Positions 1 to 10,522 of a DNA stretch of 64,000 bases are shown here, in pieces. The DNA is from Astropecten irregularis (lineage: Eukaryota; Echinodermata; Asteroidea; Paxillosida; Astropectinidae). The stretch spans positions 18,017,662 through 18,081,661 of the forward strand of contig OZ020252.1 of NCBI GenBank assembly GCA_963971285.1, given 5' to 3'. The first letter of the stretch is position 1, and each line of letters opens with the position of its first letter. A program made the position numbers and the translations under genes. The notes below the pieces were generated by a model, which worked only from the letters and a program-made list of their open reading frames with translations, had not been told where the DNA came from and ran no database searches.

Positions 1-1621
1 GTCACAATTTAAAGCCGTCCGCCGTCTTCTTCAAGATTCTCGACATAAATATGTCATGTTATCCACTTGTTACTCTCCTTCGGCAAAGCACATATACACA
101 CCATCAGGTTCAGACTGAAATACGAGCTTCAGATTAAGTATCACACTCGCAGCCTTTGCTACGAGCGGAGAAAATGAGAGAAAATATACCACGCCTCAAG
201 AAAATAATAAATTTTTCACCTAAACATGTAAACACCGAGCGGAAGAACAATATTTATGGGTGAGTTCGTCGTCGAAGATGCCTGCAGAAAATCCACAGTC
301 AATCTGACCTTTTTTTTTCTTGCTGTGAAGAAAGATTTGAGTGAAATTGAGTCCATCTTGGCTTGATCAATTTCAACATTCTTGGGATTCATTTCTTGGG
401 GTCTTTCTTTTTCTTGATCTTTCCAGCTTTATGTTTCTAATCCTGGAGGTAGAAGCATGCCAGAGGTGTGTGTGTAATATCTATTCAATCATGGGTCACT
501 CTAGCAAATCCTCCATGGTCCAATTTCATGGAATCCGTTACGGCTTATTTTTGTGCTTACGGGCACTGCTACTTGTGAAATTTATTTCATGGAATCCGTA
601 AGGAAGACTTTCAAGATTTTATTGGTAAGCAAACAATTTCTAGGCTAAACATGATTTTTTTTCTGCTTATGCCCTCTCATATGCATTCTGCAGAAAGTCC
701 TTGCTTAGCGTAGTGAGAAAGAAAACTCTCCTGTGAAATACACTAACCGTAAGCAAAAAAGGTCTGCTATTGTAAGCATTGTTGCTTACGTTAACATATT
801 CCATGAAATTGGGCTTAAGTTATCCCATCCGTTGGTGATATTAGTGTTCAGGCGTAACACACACTGTGGACTTCAGGACAAAGGACGTCCACATAATACA
901 AGATCCCAAGACGTTATGTGGCCTCACACACATCCACATAAGGTTTTCATGGAAAACAAAAGGCCAAAAGGAGACATTTTCAATTTGTCTATACATCGCA
1001 AAATGAAGTTTATCATTCAGGGAATATTCGGTCCAAAATCCATCATGAAAAATGGGTACAGTTCAAATACCAATATTTAAAAGTTGTCCATTTGGTCAGT
1101 ACATTTGAACAAAAAGTCCACAAAAGGTACAGTATATGCCGATGCTGCTGCTTCTGCTGAAGCACAACAACACTACAAAAGCACCGGAGAATCTATGACA
1201 TTCCACTCCACCACTGCCCCACCCACCCTCCCTTCCAAACCCATCCAATAAACGACAAACAGAAACACCAATATGTGCCATTGTACACACAGTAATACAA
1301 CCCTTCACACATGGATTTTTATTCAACAACATCAACATGTTTAATACCAGTGCGCAAGCAGACAGGAAAGCCTATAAACCCGTGAACAAATACAGTTACA
1401 CAGTGTCCACATATTCTCAATTGAAGACAGTTTGGGGATTCAAAAGAACCGAAATAAAATAAGATTTAAAAGTAGCGGCATTGTTTTTCAATAAGCTTAT
1501 AATTACTGTGTTAAATGTTAATGTTAAACCATCTCCAAATGGGCACTGACATTGAATTTTTATTTGCAGTCATGCATGAGTGTTGCAGATTAAACGTTTA
1601 ATAAGGAACTGCCAAACAAAC
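1..1621. other. no gene seen
   Basis: AT-rich unique sequence. The open frames here (longest about 115 codons at 733-1080) show no recognisable domain, no repeated coding pattern and no paired splice sites, so I call none of them. A run of T at 310-319 is the only simple repeat of note. Confidence 0.6.
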
Positions 1622-1799
1622 AAAGATAATTGACTATTAGGGACACCACCAACATAGGGATAGCTCAGTTGGTAAGAGTGCCGGCACTGTATTCCGGAGG
1701 TCACTGGTTCGCATCCCGCTCAAGTCAATTTTTCTTTGTTCACTTTTCAATGATTTAAAATTAACCGATCAGTTTCCCTTGTGGATATTTGATAATAAG
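1622..1799 (+). mobile_element. tRNA-derived SINE-like element, copy 1
   Basis: An internal pol III promoter is visible: A box TAGCTCAGTTGG at 1661-1672 and B box GGTTCGCATCC at 1706-1716. A conserved non-tRNA leader (TAGGGACACCACCAAC) precedes it. The tail reads TCTTTGTTCACTTTTCAATG, followed by CAGTTTCCCTTGTGG. The same arrangement recurs at 20718, 22781, 25981, 43603 and 62042, so this is a dispersed family. The body does not fold into a proper acceptor stem, so it is a tRNA relic and not a working tRNA. The CAGTTTCCCTTGTGG tail is the inverted complement of the 5' end seen in other copies (see findings). Confidence 0.85.
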
Positions 1800-2178
1800 G
1801 GGAAAAATGCACTTTCATACCTATGAATAAAACCACCCAGAAAAATGGCTTCTTTGTTCAAAATCTCCTCTTTGTATACCCTTGGGGATGTGAACAGCAA
1901 GATGGAATCCTCGCTGTTCTCTTTATGGACCTCCCACCCCTGCGTTTCGCTCTTCCATCATTCACACTCACTACCTCTGCTGAAGCGAACATCCTTTCAC
2001 ATCCCACATACAATTTTTCTTTTTATTAACCACTTTCAAAAATGTGCAATGAAGTTGGCAGTACATTTTAGGCCAATTAGTTTGTTTTCTCAAAGAGAGT
2101 GGGGCTGCTTCGGTGTAATACATCAAGGCCTAGATCATTAGAAGGAAAAGGGAATAAACGGAGACAGTCGTTGTCATA

Positions 2179-2403
2179 GGGCCTAATACGAAATGAAGCT
2201 TGAGGCTAGGCTTGGCATTTGTTTTTCTACCACCATTTTGTGTCCTAAATGAAATGAAGGGCTTGAAATACATGGCAAAGCTGGAGCCTTTTCCCAAACT
2301 TCATCATGTGGCCCAATATCCCTTTGTTTCATTTTGTGGGCTTCAAATGGCGCTAGTGAAATAAGTCCAAAGCCTATCCTCAAGCCAAGTTTCGTGGAGG
2401 CCC
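2179..2403. mobile_element. inverted-repeat element (GGGCCT... family), copy 1
   Basis: The left end (AGGGCCTAATACGAAATGAA) and right end (AAGTTTCGTGGAGGCCC) are imperfect inverted complements. The inner arms also match (TTGAGGCTAGGCTTGG against CAAAGCCTATCCTCAAG). The better preserved copy at 55111-55286 confirms the family. There is no transposase frame; it is non-autonomous (MITE-like). Confidence 0.7.
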
Positions 2404-4966
2404 ATAATTTCCATACCATTGGAGGACTTTTCCAAAAGGGACGGTTGAAAGTGGAACAAATAATGCCTCCTGGTTTTGTTTTCAGCTCCATTTGTCTGTC
2501 AAACTCATATCTCATTCAGAGATGCACACAGTCCTTCAAACCACTCAAACCCTCTCCAGAATAAACCTCTTCCTACGTACCATTATAACCTCCTCATTCA
2601 CAGACACAATCCTATACGCGACATGCCTCTCACCTTAACCCACACTCCATCCTACCAGCACATTTCCACAGCTCTCTGACACACATTTCTCGTTTAATCA
2701 TCTTTGACATTCCTTCATTCCATGCGCTAAGGAAAGGTGAGATTTAATGAATGGAGGAGCCAATTCTTGCTTGGTGGTTGGGGGGCTGGGGTTCAGGGGA
2801 CATTTGCAAAGGTCTCATAACCCTTTGATGGAGGATGTAAGGGCAGGCTATGATTACTACTGCTTCCGGTGTTATTCTAACCTATTTCAACTGTCAGTAT
2901 TGATGTGCAAAAGCCAATCCATCATGAAAAGCCATACAGGAAAGAGAAGTTCACAAATGCAGAGGAGCTTCTATAACTCACAGTGAGATGGTCTCACCCA
3001 TCTCCCAACCTTCCCTCCAGCCTATCCGCACCCCACAAACCTCTCCAGGTAACACCATTTGTCTTATCCCCCCCCAGAACATCACAGACAAATATCACAG
3101 GCCAGGCTTCTTTAATATACAGAACACTGACCCATCTCTGCTGCATGGACTCCTACCATGCTCATACGGACAAAATTGCATTTATCAATGGATGAACAAA
3201 AAAAACGAGAGGCATCATCGCTATCTCATCAGGGTTTTACCGGTGCATGCCCGGGCTCTAATCACCAGACGTCAACCTGACAAGTCATCTGGTGGCAACC
3301 GGCAAGGGTAACAGAAAGTGACGGAGCGTGCAGTCGGAATGCCATTTGTCAGGGGTTGTTGAACCCAACTGGGCACCCAAGCCCCCCCCCCCTAATTGGT
3401 CATTATTTATTCATGTTCAACCTGGCATCATCTAGGGGCCCCCAGGAGGAAACCCCCAAAACTGGGGAAAATTCTCTCACATGAATGCCACCTGTTTCTC
3501 TGCTAAGCAGTAGCTCTTTACAGTGGCAGAGAAATGTCTCACCTTAGTCCTACTCACCATAAAAAATTGTTCCCATGAGAACTGTTATTTCTATGTTTCC
3601 ACGGTTTCAACCCCCCCCCCCCACCCCGCCAAAAAATCCACCCAATAAATAAATAAATAATACAAAATAAAAATAAATACACACACAAACAAAACAAATA
3701 TCTACAATAATAAAAAAAATGATTCAATAATTTTGATAAAAAATATCTATGTCTATATAAATTATATTTTTGAAAATGAACGGAAAGCAAAAGTCTTTTT
3801 AAAAATAATCTTGATTTTCTGGCCTTATCATGTTGGTATACAGCTCCCATGGAATTGTGCAGCTGTACAAAGATGCAATGGATGGCCAGGAATGCCAGAA
3901 TTTGACAGGTGTTCAAAATGACTCATGCCAGGGCAAAATTAAAGACAAAAAGAAGAAGAAGAAAAAATTGCATAAACCAGAGATGCAACTCAGACTTAAC
4001 AAAACATGAGGAAATTCCAATCTTTACAAGACTTTGTGCAGTGTTTTTCTATTTTTCAATGGCATGAGTGTGATGAGAAAAACGAGGAAATCGCCTGATC
4101 TGAGGAAAAGTTGCAAGTCTGATTATTAAACCCTAACCCTCTGTTACCATACAATACAAGACCTGTTTACCACACATTACCACAGTCTCCACAGGGGAAC
4201 TGGTTCATGCATTACCACAAAAGAAACACACTGTGGTGTATTGTGGTATTCTGGATACCACACTTGCCACAGGGAAAACTATGTGCTATGCAGGTGGATT
4301 AGGGTTACCATAATATGCTTACATAGCAATTATGAATACTTGCTGAGTTGCCAATGATCGGCCATATTTAAAGCGTCTGTTTAATAATGATATGTGCAGC
4401 ACAACTTAGTCACGCATGTCGCAAAAACCCATTAAAATGAAATTTGTTTAATAGCTAATAAGGGGCGCACATAAGGCAACTAACCATGATCTGGTGGCAT
4501 TAATTTCAAACATATCTTCTACAAATACAATAATCCAGAGAAAAAATACACACAATAATACTAAAAAAACCAAAATTATGCAAATCCAAGGCATTTTCTT
4601 CTTGTTTTTTTTTAGTACTGACTATAAATTAAAAGCAATTTTTTGTCATTCTTACATATTATAATAAATCTCTTCTTCTTTTTTACACTATTTAATATTA
4701 CATTTAAAAAAAGATGAAATAAATATATATGAATAAAAAGCATATTCTTTTGTAATTATTATTTTTGTGTTTTTTTCTTTTTTACAATTTACATGATATA
4801 CTTTTTTTTTCTTTTTACACTATGATACAATTTTAACCTGATTTTTTCTGAAAGTTTGTTCAGACCCGATATACCCATATTGCACTGGAGAGAAGCGCAT
4901 GAATATCGCACATATTAGCACACAAGGTATCTGTTTCTATGCTGTATGCCACTATTAAAAACATAA
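2404..4966. other. no gene seen; simple-sequence rich
   Basis: Contains C-homopolymer runs (about 3381 and 3610), an AATA-rich stretch at 3645-3670, a GAAGAA run at 3950-3965 and a very AT-rich segment at 4540-4850. A doubled CCCTAA at about 4128-4139 is too short to be an interstitial telomere. The 120-codon minus-strand frame at 3554-3916 is low complexity and not supported. Confidence 0.6.
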
Positions 4967-5184
4967 AAGGCTTTTTCACAAGACGCTAAAAAGACTCTCA
5001 ACCATTGAGAAATTCTCTCATGGTTGCGAAATCTTACAAAAGTGTCATCGTGTGAAGGGACACCAATGCTTGAGAGTGACCGACGTCCCTGGTGAATCCT
5101 TGAGAGCTTTTGACTGAGGTCCAGACCCATGAGAGAATTTCTCAATGGTTGAGAGGTTTTTTTAGCGTCGTGTGAAAAGGCCTT
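4967..5184. mobile_element. long-inverted-repeat MITE
   Basis: About 55 bp at the left (starting AAGGCTTTTTCACAAGACGC, ending in AATTCTCTCATGG) is almost exactly the inverted complement of the right end (ending GCGTCGTGTGAAAAGGCCTT). About 110 bp lie between the arms. There is no coding capacity; the 98-codon minus frame here is a product of the palindrome. Ends of the type GGCYTTTTCACA also occur in the element at 24518-24842, which may be a relative. Confidence 0.8.
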
Positions 5185-5352
5185 AAGCACCCAAAAGGGC
5201 AAAATATACATCAGACAATGTCACCAAAGCAGGTTTTACTTTACAGGCTTAAAAAAAAAGAAAGTAGTTGCACAGAGCAAATCAATGAAAATTTCTAACG
5301 TTTTCAACCCCCCCCCCCTCCCCGCCAAAGATGCCTTTGTATTCATTGTCAG

Positions 5353-5625
5353 GCTGTGGACTTCAAGAGTGATGCCTCACAGCAAACAATGAACAGTGTT
5401 CCCGATGCAAAAACTGAAAAATGGAGAAGGCAACCAAAAAAGTGGAATTTTGGACTCATTTCTCTAGGAATTCAGTTTATATTTGTTCCGATGTTAGTTG
5501 TACTTGGTGAAATAGCTAGGCATTTCAAACAAAAAGCTAATTCTGCTCAGAACAACCAAGGTCATCTATTTATAGACCATATAGCATTTACATTTGTTAA
5601 TAGTGCTCAGTGCAGTCAAGCATGA
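5353..5625 (+). CDS. possible terminal exon of an unrecognised membrane protein
   Basis: A pyrimidine-containing tract ending in AG at 5351-5352 is followed by an open frame to a TGA at 5623-5625. It encodes about 90 residues: a hydrophilic, lysine-rich start (TEKWRRQPKKW), one strongly hydrophobic segment (FGLISLGIQFIFVPMLVVLG) long enough for a membrane helix, then a basic and polar tail. The first in-frame ATG is about 11 codons into the frame. I do not recognise a family. It could be a last exon with a single-pass anchor, or chance: frames of this length are expected in 64 kb. No upstream exon was identified. Confidence 0.2.
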   Translation, partial: AVDFKSDASQQTMNSVPDAKTEKWRRQPKKWNFGLISLGIQFIFVPMLVVLGEIARHFKQKANSAQNNQGHLFIDHIAFTFVNSAQCSQA

Positions 5626-7601
5626 CTGCACTTTAGGTGAGTTTTTGTGTATGTTCCTAATAGCTCATTGTTTGTTCTTTTATTTGTCCAAACTCTTTCC
5701 AACCCTCATGTAGTCTTTCTCTAGTGCATCCACACACATAGTTTTTAAATGAAATGAATCAATTACTGAAACACATATTCCCCAACCATGACGGTATTCA
5801 AACTAAGAAATGTACACGAAACCAACATTTGCTGCTTTTTTCTGTCATTTTTTTTATAGGAGTGGGGAAGTCTACCTCCTTTGAACTTGACTCAAAGTGA
5901 TTTCTAAATATTTGCAAACACCAAAAAACAACAATAATTTCAGCAATAACAAAAATGAAACTTTCAAGAAATTTTACCCCAATGAATGGTCACTTGAGAA
6001 TTAAATTTTATACATTCACGTGATAAAAATCTATTTTATTTTACGTAATCCTTTGGTTCATAATCGACAACTTCATTTTTTGTTGATATTTTTTGACAAG
6101 GAACTTTAACTATTAATGTGCCATCTAATATTTACACAGCATTTGACTTAAAGAGCATTTGACTTGTGTTATAAAAGCATGGACATAGAGTATTGTGTAT
6201 GGAGCTATGAGTGTGATTTGTTATTCCTGTGATTACTCTACATCTTTAAATTTACGTTCATACCATAAAAGCAACAGGAGAATACCAGTATTTTAATTTT
6301 TGCAACCGAAAGTTGTAAATTCTTTACTCTATAAAAATGTGCGTGTCCTTTATTTTATTTATTTTTTTTTTCTCAACCAAACGTTGCAAGCTCTTTTTAA
6401 TCTATAAAATGTGTGCACCTTGGTACCACTATCCAATATACATTGGTAAAAACAACATTCTTTTACGGAAAAAGGTGAACTTTATGAAAAATATTAGTCT
6501 CAAATAATTTTCAAATAAATTTTGTTCTGGGTTTATGACATATTTGGTCTGATTGTTTCATGTGGTTGTTACCCCTCTTCCCTGGAAATCCACAAAACAG
6601 ATTTAAAAAATGTCAACATTTTGGACAAGTTACTGTAGTGTTAACTCTGAAAGATAAATGCTACAGAATCTGGCCAAAATTTTCATGGAAAGACAACAGG
6701 AAAGGTATCTTTTTTACAGCCATTCTGAAAAGTCCTTTTTGGTTGACAATTTAAAATGTGGCGTCCCAACTTGTCACTTTGGTACGATGCAAGTTATTTG
6801 GTCAGATTGAGTTGTCTTTCAAATTTTTAATTCAATCAAAGCCTGGTCCTGTTTTTGTTGAAAACTTTGTCATCTTCAAATACTGATTCAAATTTCCAAT
6901 TGTACCCATGTTAAAAAAAAACAAATTGTAACTTTTTAGAACTTTAAGCGTTTTAATTTGATACCGTGAATGTAAGAAACACTCCAAATAACACACATTT
7001 CATCTGAATTTTAAATTTGGTCAATTGTTATAGGTTTACTTTTTGCCTTGTGTTAACAGTTCAGCTAAAACCTATGAAAATATTCGGGCAACCGATTACC
7101 ATTATATAACTTCTTTAAAGGACATACAAGCAGTTTGTAGTGTACAGCCAGCTAAGCAATGAGACAGGAGGGCGTTGACTAGGTGATCTTGTTGCCAAGG
7201 CGACCTCTTTGCACAGATATACCGGTACCAATTTTTAGAATTAATATTCATTTCACTTTTTCTTTTTGTTCCACTATCAAGACAAATATTTTCCAAATGG
7301 AACAAATATTGTTACACTTCTCAAATTTAGTTTTTCTTTGTATATTTCTATATTTGTCACAATCAGTCACATTTTCAATATGCCATTTAGATTTGAAGAA
7401 TTAATACAACTAATTGGTGTTTGGCACTTGTACTATTGCCATGCCCCTATATGGCCAACATTTATGTACAGTTGATAAACTTGTTAAAAGTTTACTTCAT
7501 GAGTAATTGGTCGTATTTACAAGTGAGAGGCCCATGAAGGAGCTCTTTTATGCCAATCTGAAATGAGAATTCATGATTTACAGATGCTTACATTGATTTG
7601 G
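5626..7601. other. no gene seen; AT-rich DNA 3' of the GPCR
   Basis: Strongly AT-rich. It lies downstream of the minus-strand GPCR stop codon, so its right part should hold that gene's 3' UTR. The nearest run carrying AATAAA on the minus strand is the TTTATTTTATTTATT block at about 6350-6362, roughly 1.2 kb past the stop. I cannot tell whether it is the polyadenylation signal. Confidence 0.5.
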
Positions 7602-8789
7602 TTACACTGGATCTTCCCGAGCTCCGTGGCGTTGTTGTGCAGTGTCTAGATGGACGTAATATCCGTTGTGAGGCCGCATTCCCGTCGGATCGTTGCTGTT
7701 GGTGGACTTGAGCGAGTTGCGCGTGCGACGGGTGTGAAAACTGGACGTCCGCATGCTGCTCTGCCGCGAGTACATGACGTTGTGCGTGCGCTTGCAGAAG
7801 ACAAAGGCGATGTTCTTGCGGAAGTTCTCGCCGACCAGCGTGTAGACGATGGGGTTGATGATGCTGTGAGAGTACATGAGTGTCCAGGTGACAATGTAGA
7901 TCAGGAGGAAGGAATGACCCGCCTCGGTGGACTCTAAGGTACTGACCACCAGCTGAAACACGTAGAAGGGGAGGAAACAGAGGATGAACACGATGATGAT
8001 GCAGATGACTAGGATGGCCACGCGCCGTGCGGCACGGCGGGACGTATTCTTAGAGTCCTGCATGGGACTCATCAGCAAGCTGCGTAGAATCAGGAGATAG
8101 CATATGCAGACGATGGTCAGCGGCACGCAGAATCCGATGATGATGGTGTAAATGATCCACCATCGGGTGTCTTCATCACTCTCCTCGCCGTCCGCACTCT
8201 TCGAAGAGGCCACTTTGGCCAGGCACAGACACCAGCCGTCTTGGCAGGTGTGCTCAGTGTAAATCCACAGGGGCAACGTGGTCAGGATGGCCACCAACCA
8301 TATCATGGCGCTGGTGATGCGGCCGTTGCGCAGCGTGCGGAAATTCATGGACTTAATCGGAAGGCAAATGGCAAAGTATCGGTCAATGCTCATGATCATG
8401 ACAAAGTAAACCACCAGAAACTGGGTCATGGCATCGTAGGGCACGATGAGCCGGCACAAGAACTCTCCAAAGACCCAGTTGCCGGTCTTGAGCTGGTGAC
8501 CCAGGAAGAGGAAGGACACCATGAAGAAGAAGTCGGCAATGGCAAGGTTCAGTATGAAGTTATTTGCCAGGGTCTTCATATTGGGGAATCGGATCAGTAT
8601 AACGATAATGAAACCGTTGCACAGTATTCCCAGAGTGCACAGGATGCACACAACCACAAAGGTGACGCTCTGCAAGCTTTGGATGAACCCATCGTCCTCC
8701 GGATAGGGATAGGAACCATTTCCCTCCATTTTGGATGGCAACATCTCAAGGTACCCAGGGGTTGTCATGACGGCAGATACCTTAGCCAT
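7602..8789 (-). CDS. class A GPCR, somatostatin/allatostatin-C/opioid/MCH-like
   Basis: A 395-residue seven-transmembrane receptor read without introns. Landmarks: N-glycosylation site N24-G-S in a short N-terminus; N58 in TM1; NLAIAD with D86 in TM2; C112 at the start of TM3 (partner of a second-loop cysteine, C182/C187/C189); D119 at the usual 3.32 ligand-contact position; DRY at 136-138; W164 in TM4; P223 in TM5; CFLPF at 271-275 in TM6; NPIVY at 312-316 in TM7; then ENFRKN, a possible palmitoylated C332, and a Ser/Thr/Arg-rich tail suited to kinase and arrestin control. D3.32 with a short third loop is typical of somatostatin, opioid, MCH and allatostatin-C receptors, which usually couple to Gi/o; the exact ligand is not decided by the sequence. 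The TM6 toggle tryptophan (CWxP) is replaced by Phe272. Start chosen at the first ATG, in a strong GCCATGG context; ATGs at codons 8, 16 and 21 are alternatives. Confidence 0.93.
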   Translation of the reverse strand: MAKVSAVMTTPGYLEMLPSKMEGNGSYPYPEDDGFIQSLQSVTFVVVCILCTLGILCNGFIIVILIRFPNMKTLANNFILNLAIADFFFMVSFLFLGHQLKTGNWVFGEFLCRLIVPYDAMTQFLVVYFVMIMSIDRYFAICLPIKSMNFRTLRNGRITSAMIWLVAILTTLPLWIYTEHTCQDGWCLCLAKVASSKSADGEESDEDTRWWIIYTIIIGFCVPLTIVCICYLLILRSLLMSPMQDSKNTSRRAARRVAILVICIIIVFILCFLPFYVFQLVVSTLESTEAGHSFLLIYIVTWTLMYSHSIINPIVYTLVGENFRKNIAFVFCKRTHNVMYSRQSSMRTSSFHTRRTRNSLKSTNSNDPTGMRPHNGYYVHLDTAQQRHGAREDPV

Positions 8790-9156
8790 GGCGATGAGTA
8801 ACCCAACCTCCCTCTGCCGTACGAATCAGAAACTTCTTTTCAAGGGCTCGTTGTTTTGACCGCTACGTGATGTTGAAGGTGTCGGACTGCATCGGCTGCA
8901 TTGTCCACCTCTTAGCAACAATTGGTCCTCACAGTATGTGCGGGAGAACTGCCAAAAAGGTTGTTTACCCCAGTCAGCTATTCATATAATCAAAGTGGAA
9001 AGAAGTAACAAGTCTGGTTACTTGAGGAGAACAACTCAGTCCTGGTGTATAAACAACCTAAAGAATATTATTCTACCTTGCTGCACAGACTTAAACTGAA
9101 CCCGGCACATTTTTTTCAACACCTTATCCCATCGTACAGACACTGTGGTGAGACTA

Positions 9157-9520
9157 TTAAAGGTACAGTACAGGATTGGTAACATGCCCAAACAGAAATG
9201 TTCACAGATTTACCTATAACTTACAGGGTATGAAGATGGTGCAGATAGAAACATACCGTTAAAATATTTCTGCCTGAAATGCTGTATTTATCCGGAAATT
9301 AATAAAACAATGACCGAAAGTTTTGATCTCGGGATAAGATCAAAAACATTTTTTATGTTTTATAAGAAAAATTTAGTCAGGTTTTCGCTATTTTCTCGTG
9401 ACTCAGATGTCCGATTGGGCTCAAACTTTCACAGGTTTATTATTTCAAGTACATGTTTGATCAGACAAAGTGTGAGTGTGCTCTTCTGTGACATTTACCA
9501 ATCATGTATTATATCTTTAA
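9157..9520. mobile_element. TTAA-flanked palindromic-ended MITE, copy A
   Basis: Begins TTAAAGGTACAGTACAGGAT and ends ATCATGTATTATATCTTTAA, which are inverted complements with divergence. TTAA lies at both borders (9157-9160 and 9517-9520). Internal blocks such as CTTACAGGGTATGAAGATGG are shared with the copies at 30328, 56911 and 58976. No transposase is encoded. It sits about 370 bp upstream of the GPCR start codon. Confidence 0.85.
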
Positions 9521-10315
9521 GGCTATGCTCCTATCATCCTATGTAACTGTGCCCCCTGTGGAAAGGGACAATGCTAAGTTGTTTACGAAAACGGAGACTT
9601 CAGTACCATACAATGCAATGCATACAACTGTAGCAGTATTGAATGTCTCCCCAGGTGTAGAAGTCAGGCATGCAGACTTCACTTTCATTCTTCTGACAGC
9701 CAAACAAAAAAACCAAATTCTATTTCGTTTTCCCGACTGAAAATCTAATTTAAACCAAGAATGCCCCCCCCCCCCACAAAAAAATCAAATAAAAAAGCAG
9801 GTTTTTTTCTTTCTTTTTTATTATTGAAATTGGAAGGTTTTCTATGTGGGAATTTTCATCATGATCAAAAGCACTTACCAGTCAGACCAGCGAAATTGGC
9901 AACTGTTTGAGGAAATTGGTGCAATTTCCGTTGAGCTGTTCTTTGGTGGCACAGGACCGATTCTTCTACAAATTCGAGGACTAGGTGAAGGGCTGGGGGT
10001 CTATGTGCTTTCAGTCAAGGACTAGATGGACGGCCGGGCGACATTTCTTGAAGCGGATGATCAAGAACGGTGCAAATTCAGCTTTCTACTTGGACGAGTC
10101 ATTTTGCAGTCAGCGTTCGGGAGATTTAATTAGTGTCCGTTTGCGCAGTTGTTGAGCAGAGACGAGTTTGTTTGACTGATCCTTACGTCCCTTTTTGTCT
10201 TAAGGGGGAATGAGACTGCAAAGACAAATAAATTGTGCCCAGAGCGGTAAAGACCAAATTATTGTCACTCCATGAACGACGTGGTTAGAAACCGGAGCTG
10301 AGGACTTTGAGTTAT

Positions 10316-10323
10316 TGACGTCA
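10316..10323. promoter_or_regulatory. CRE consensus (TGACGTCA)
   Basis: A perfect 8-bp cAMP-response-element palindrome inside TTGACGTCAA, about 1.5 kb upstream of the receptor start codon. The match is exact; its function is inferred only from position. One such 8-mer is expected by chance about once per 65 kb, so it may be coincidental. Confidence 0.3.
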
Positions 10324-10503
10324 AGATTCCACAGTCGGCGAAAATCTAGTCTGTCGCAAAAACTAGAGAAATGCTGATAAAACCATCAATCTCCACGTGA
10401 AGAGGTTCAGTTGGATTAAATGCAAGAAATGGTTCACTTACATAATATGAGGGGGGAGAAGTTTGGTGCTGTGCCTTGGAGAAGAATTATAAAGTTCAGC
10501 TAT

Positions 10504-10522
10504 CAGAGAGAGAGAGAGAGAG
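10504..10522. repeat. (GA)n microsatellite
   Basis: About nine uninterrupted GA units in the upstream region of the receptor gene. Confidence 0.9.

Noticed and set aside
4128..4141. interstitial telomere repeat (CCCTAA)
   Set aside because: Only about two units; expected by chance.
4915..5211. 98-codon minus-strand protein
   Set aside because: Entirely inside the long-inverted-repeat MITE; the frame is open because of the palindrome.
8241..8801. 186-codon plus-strand open frame
   Set aside because: Antisense shadow of the GPCR; composition is explained entirely by the receptor's codons on the other strand.
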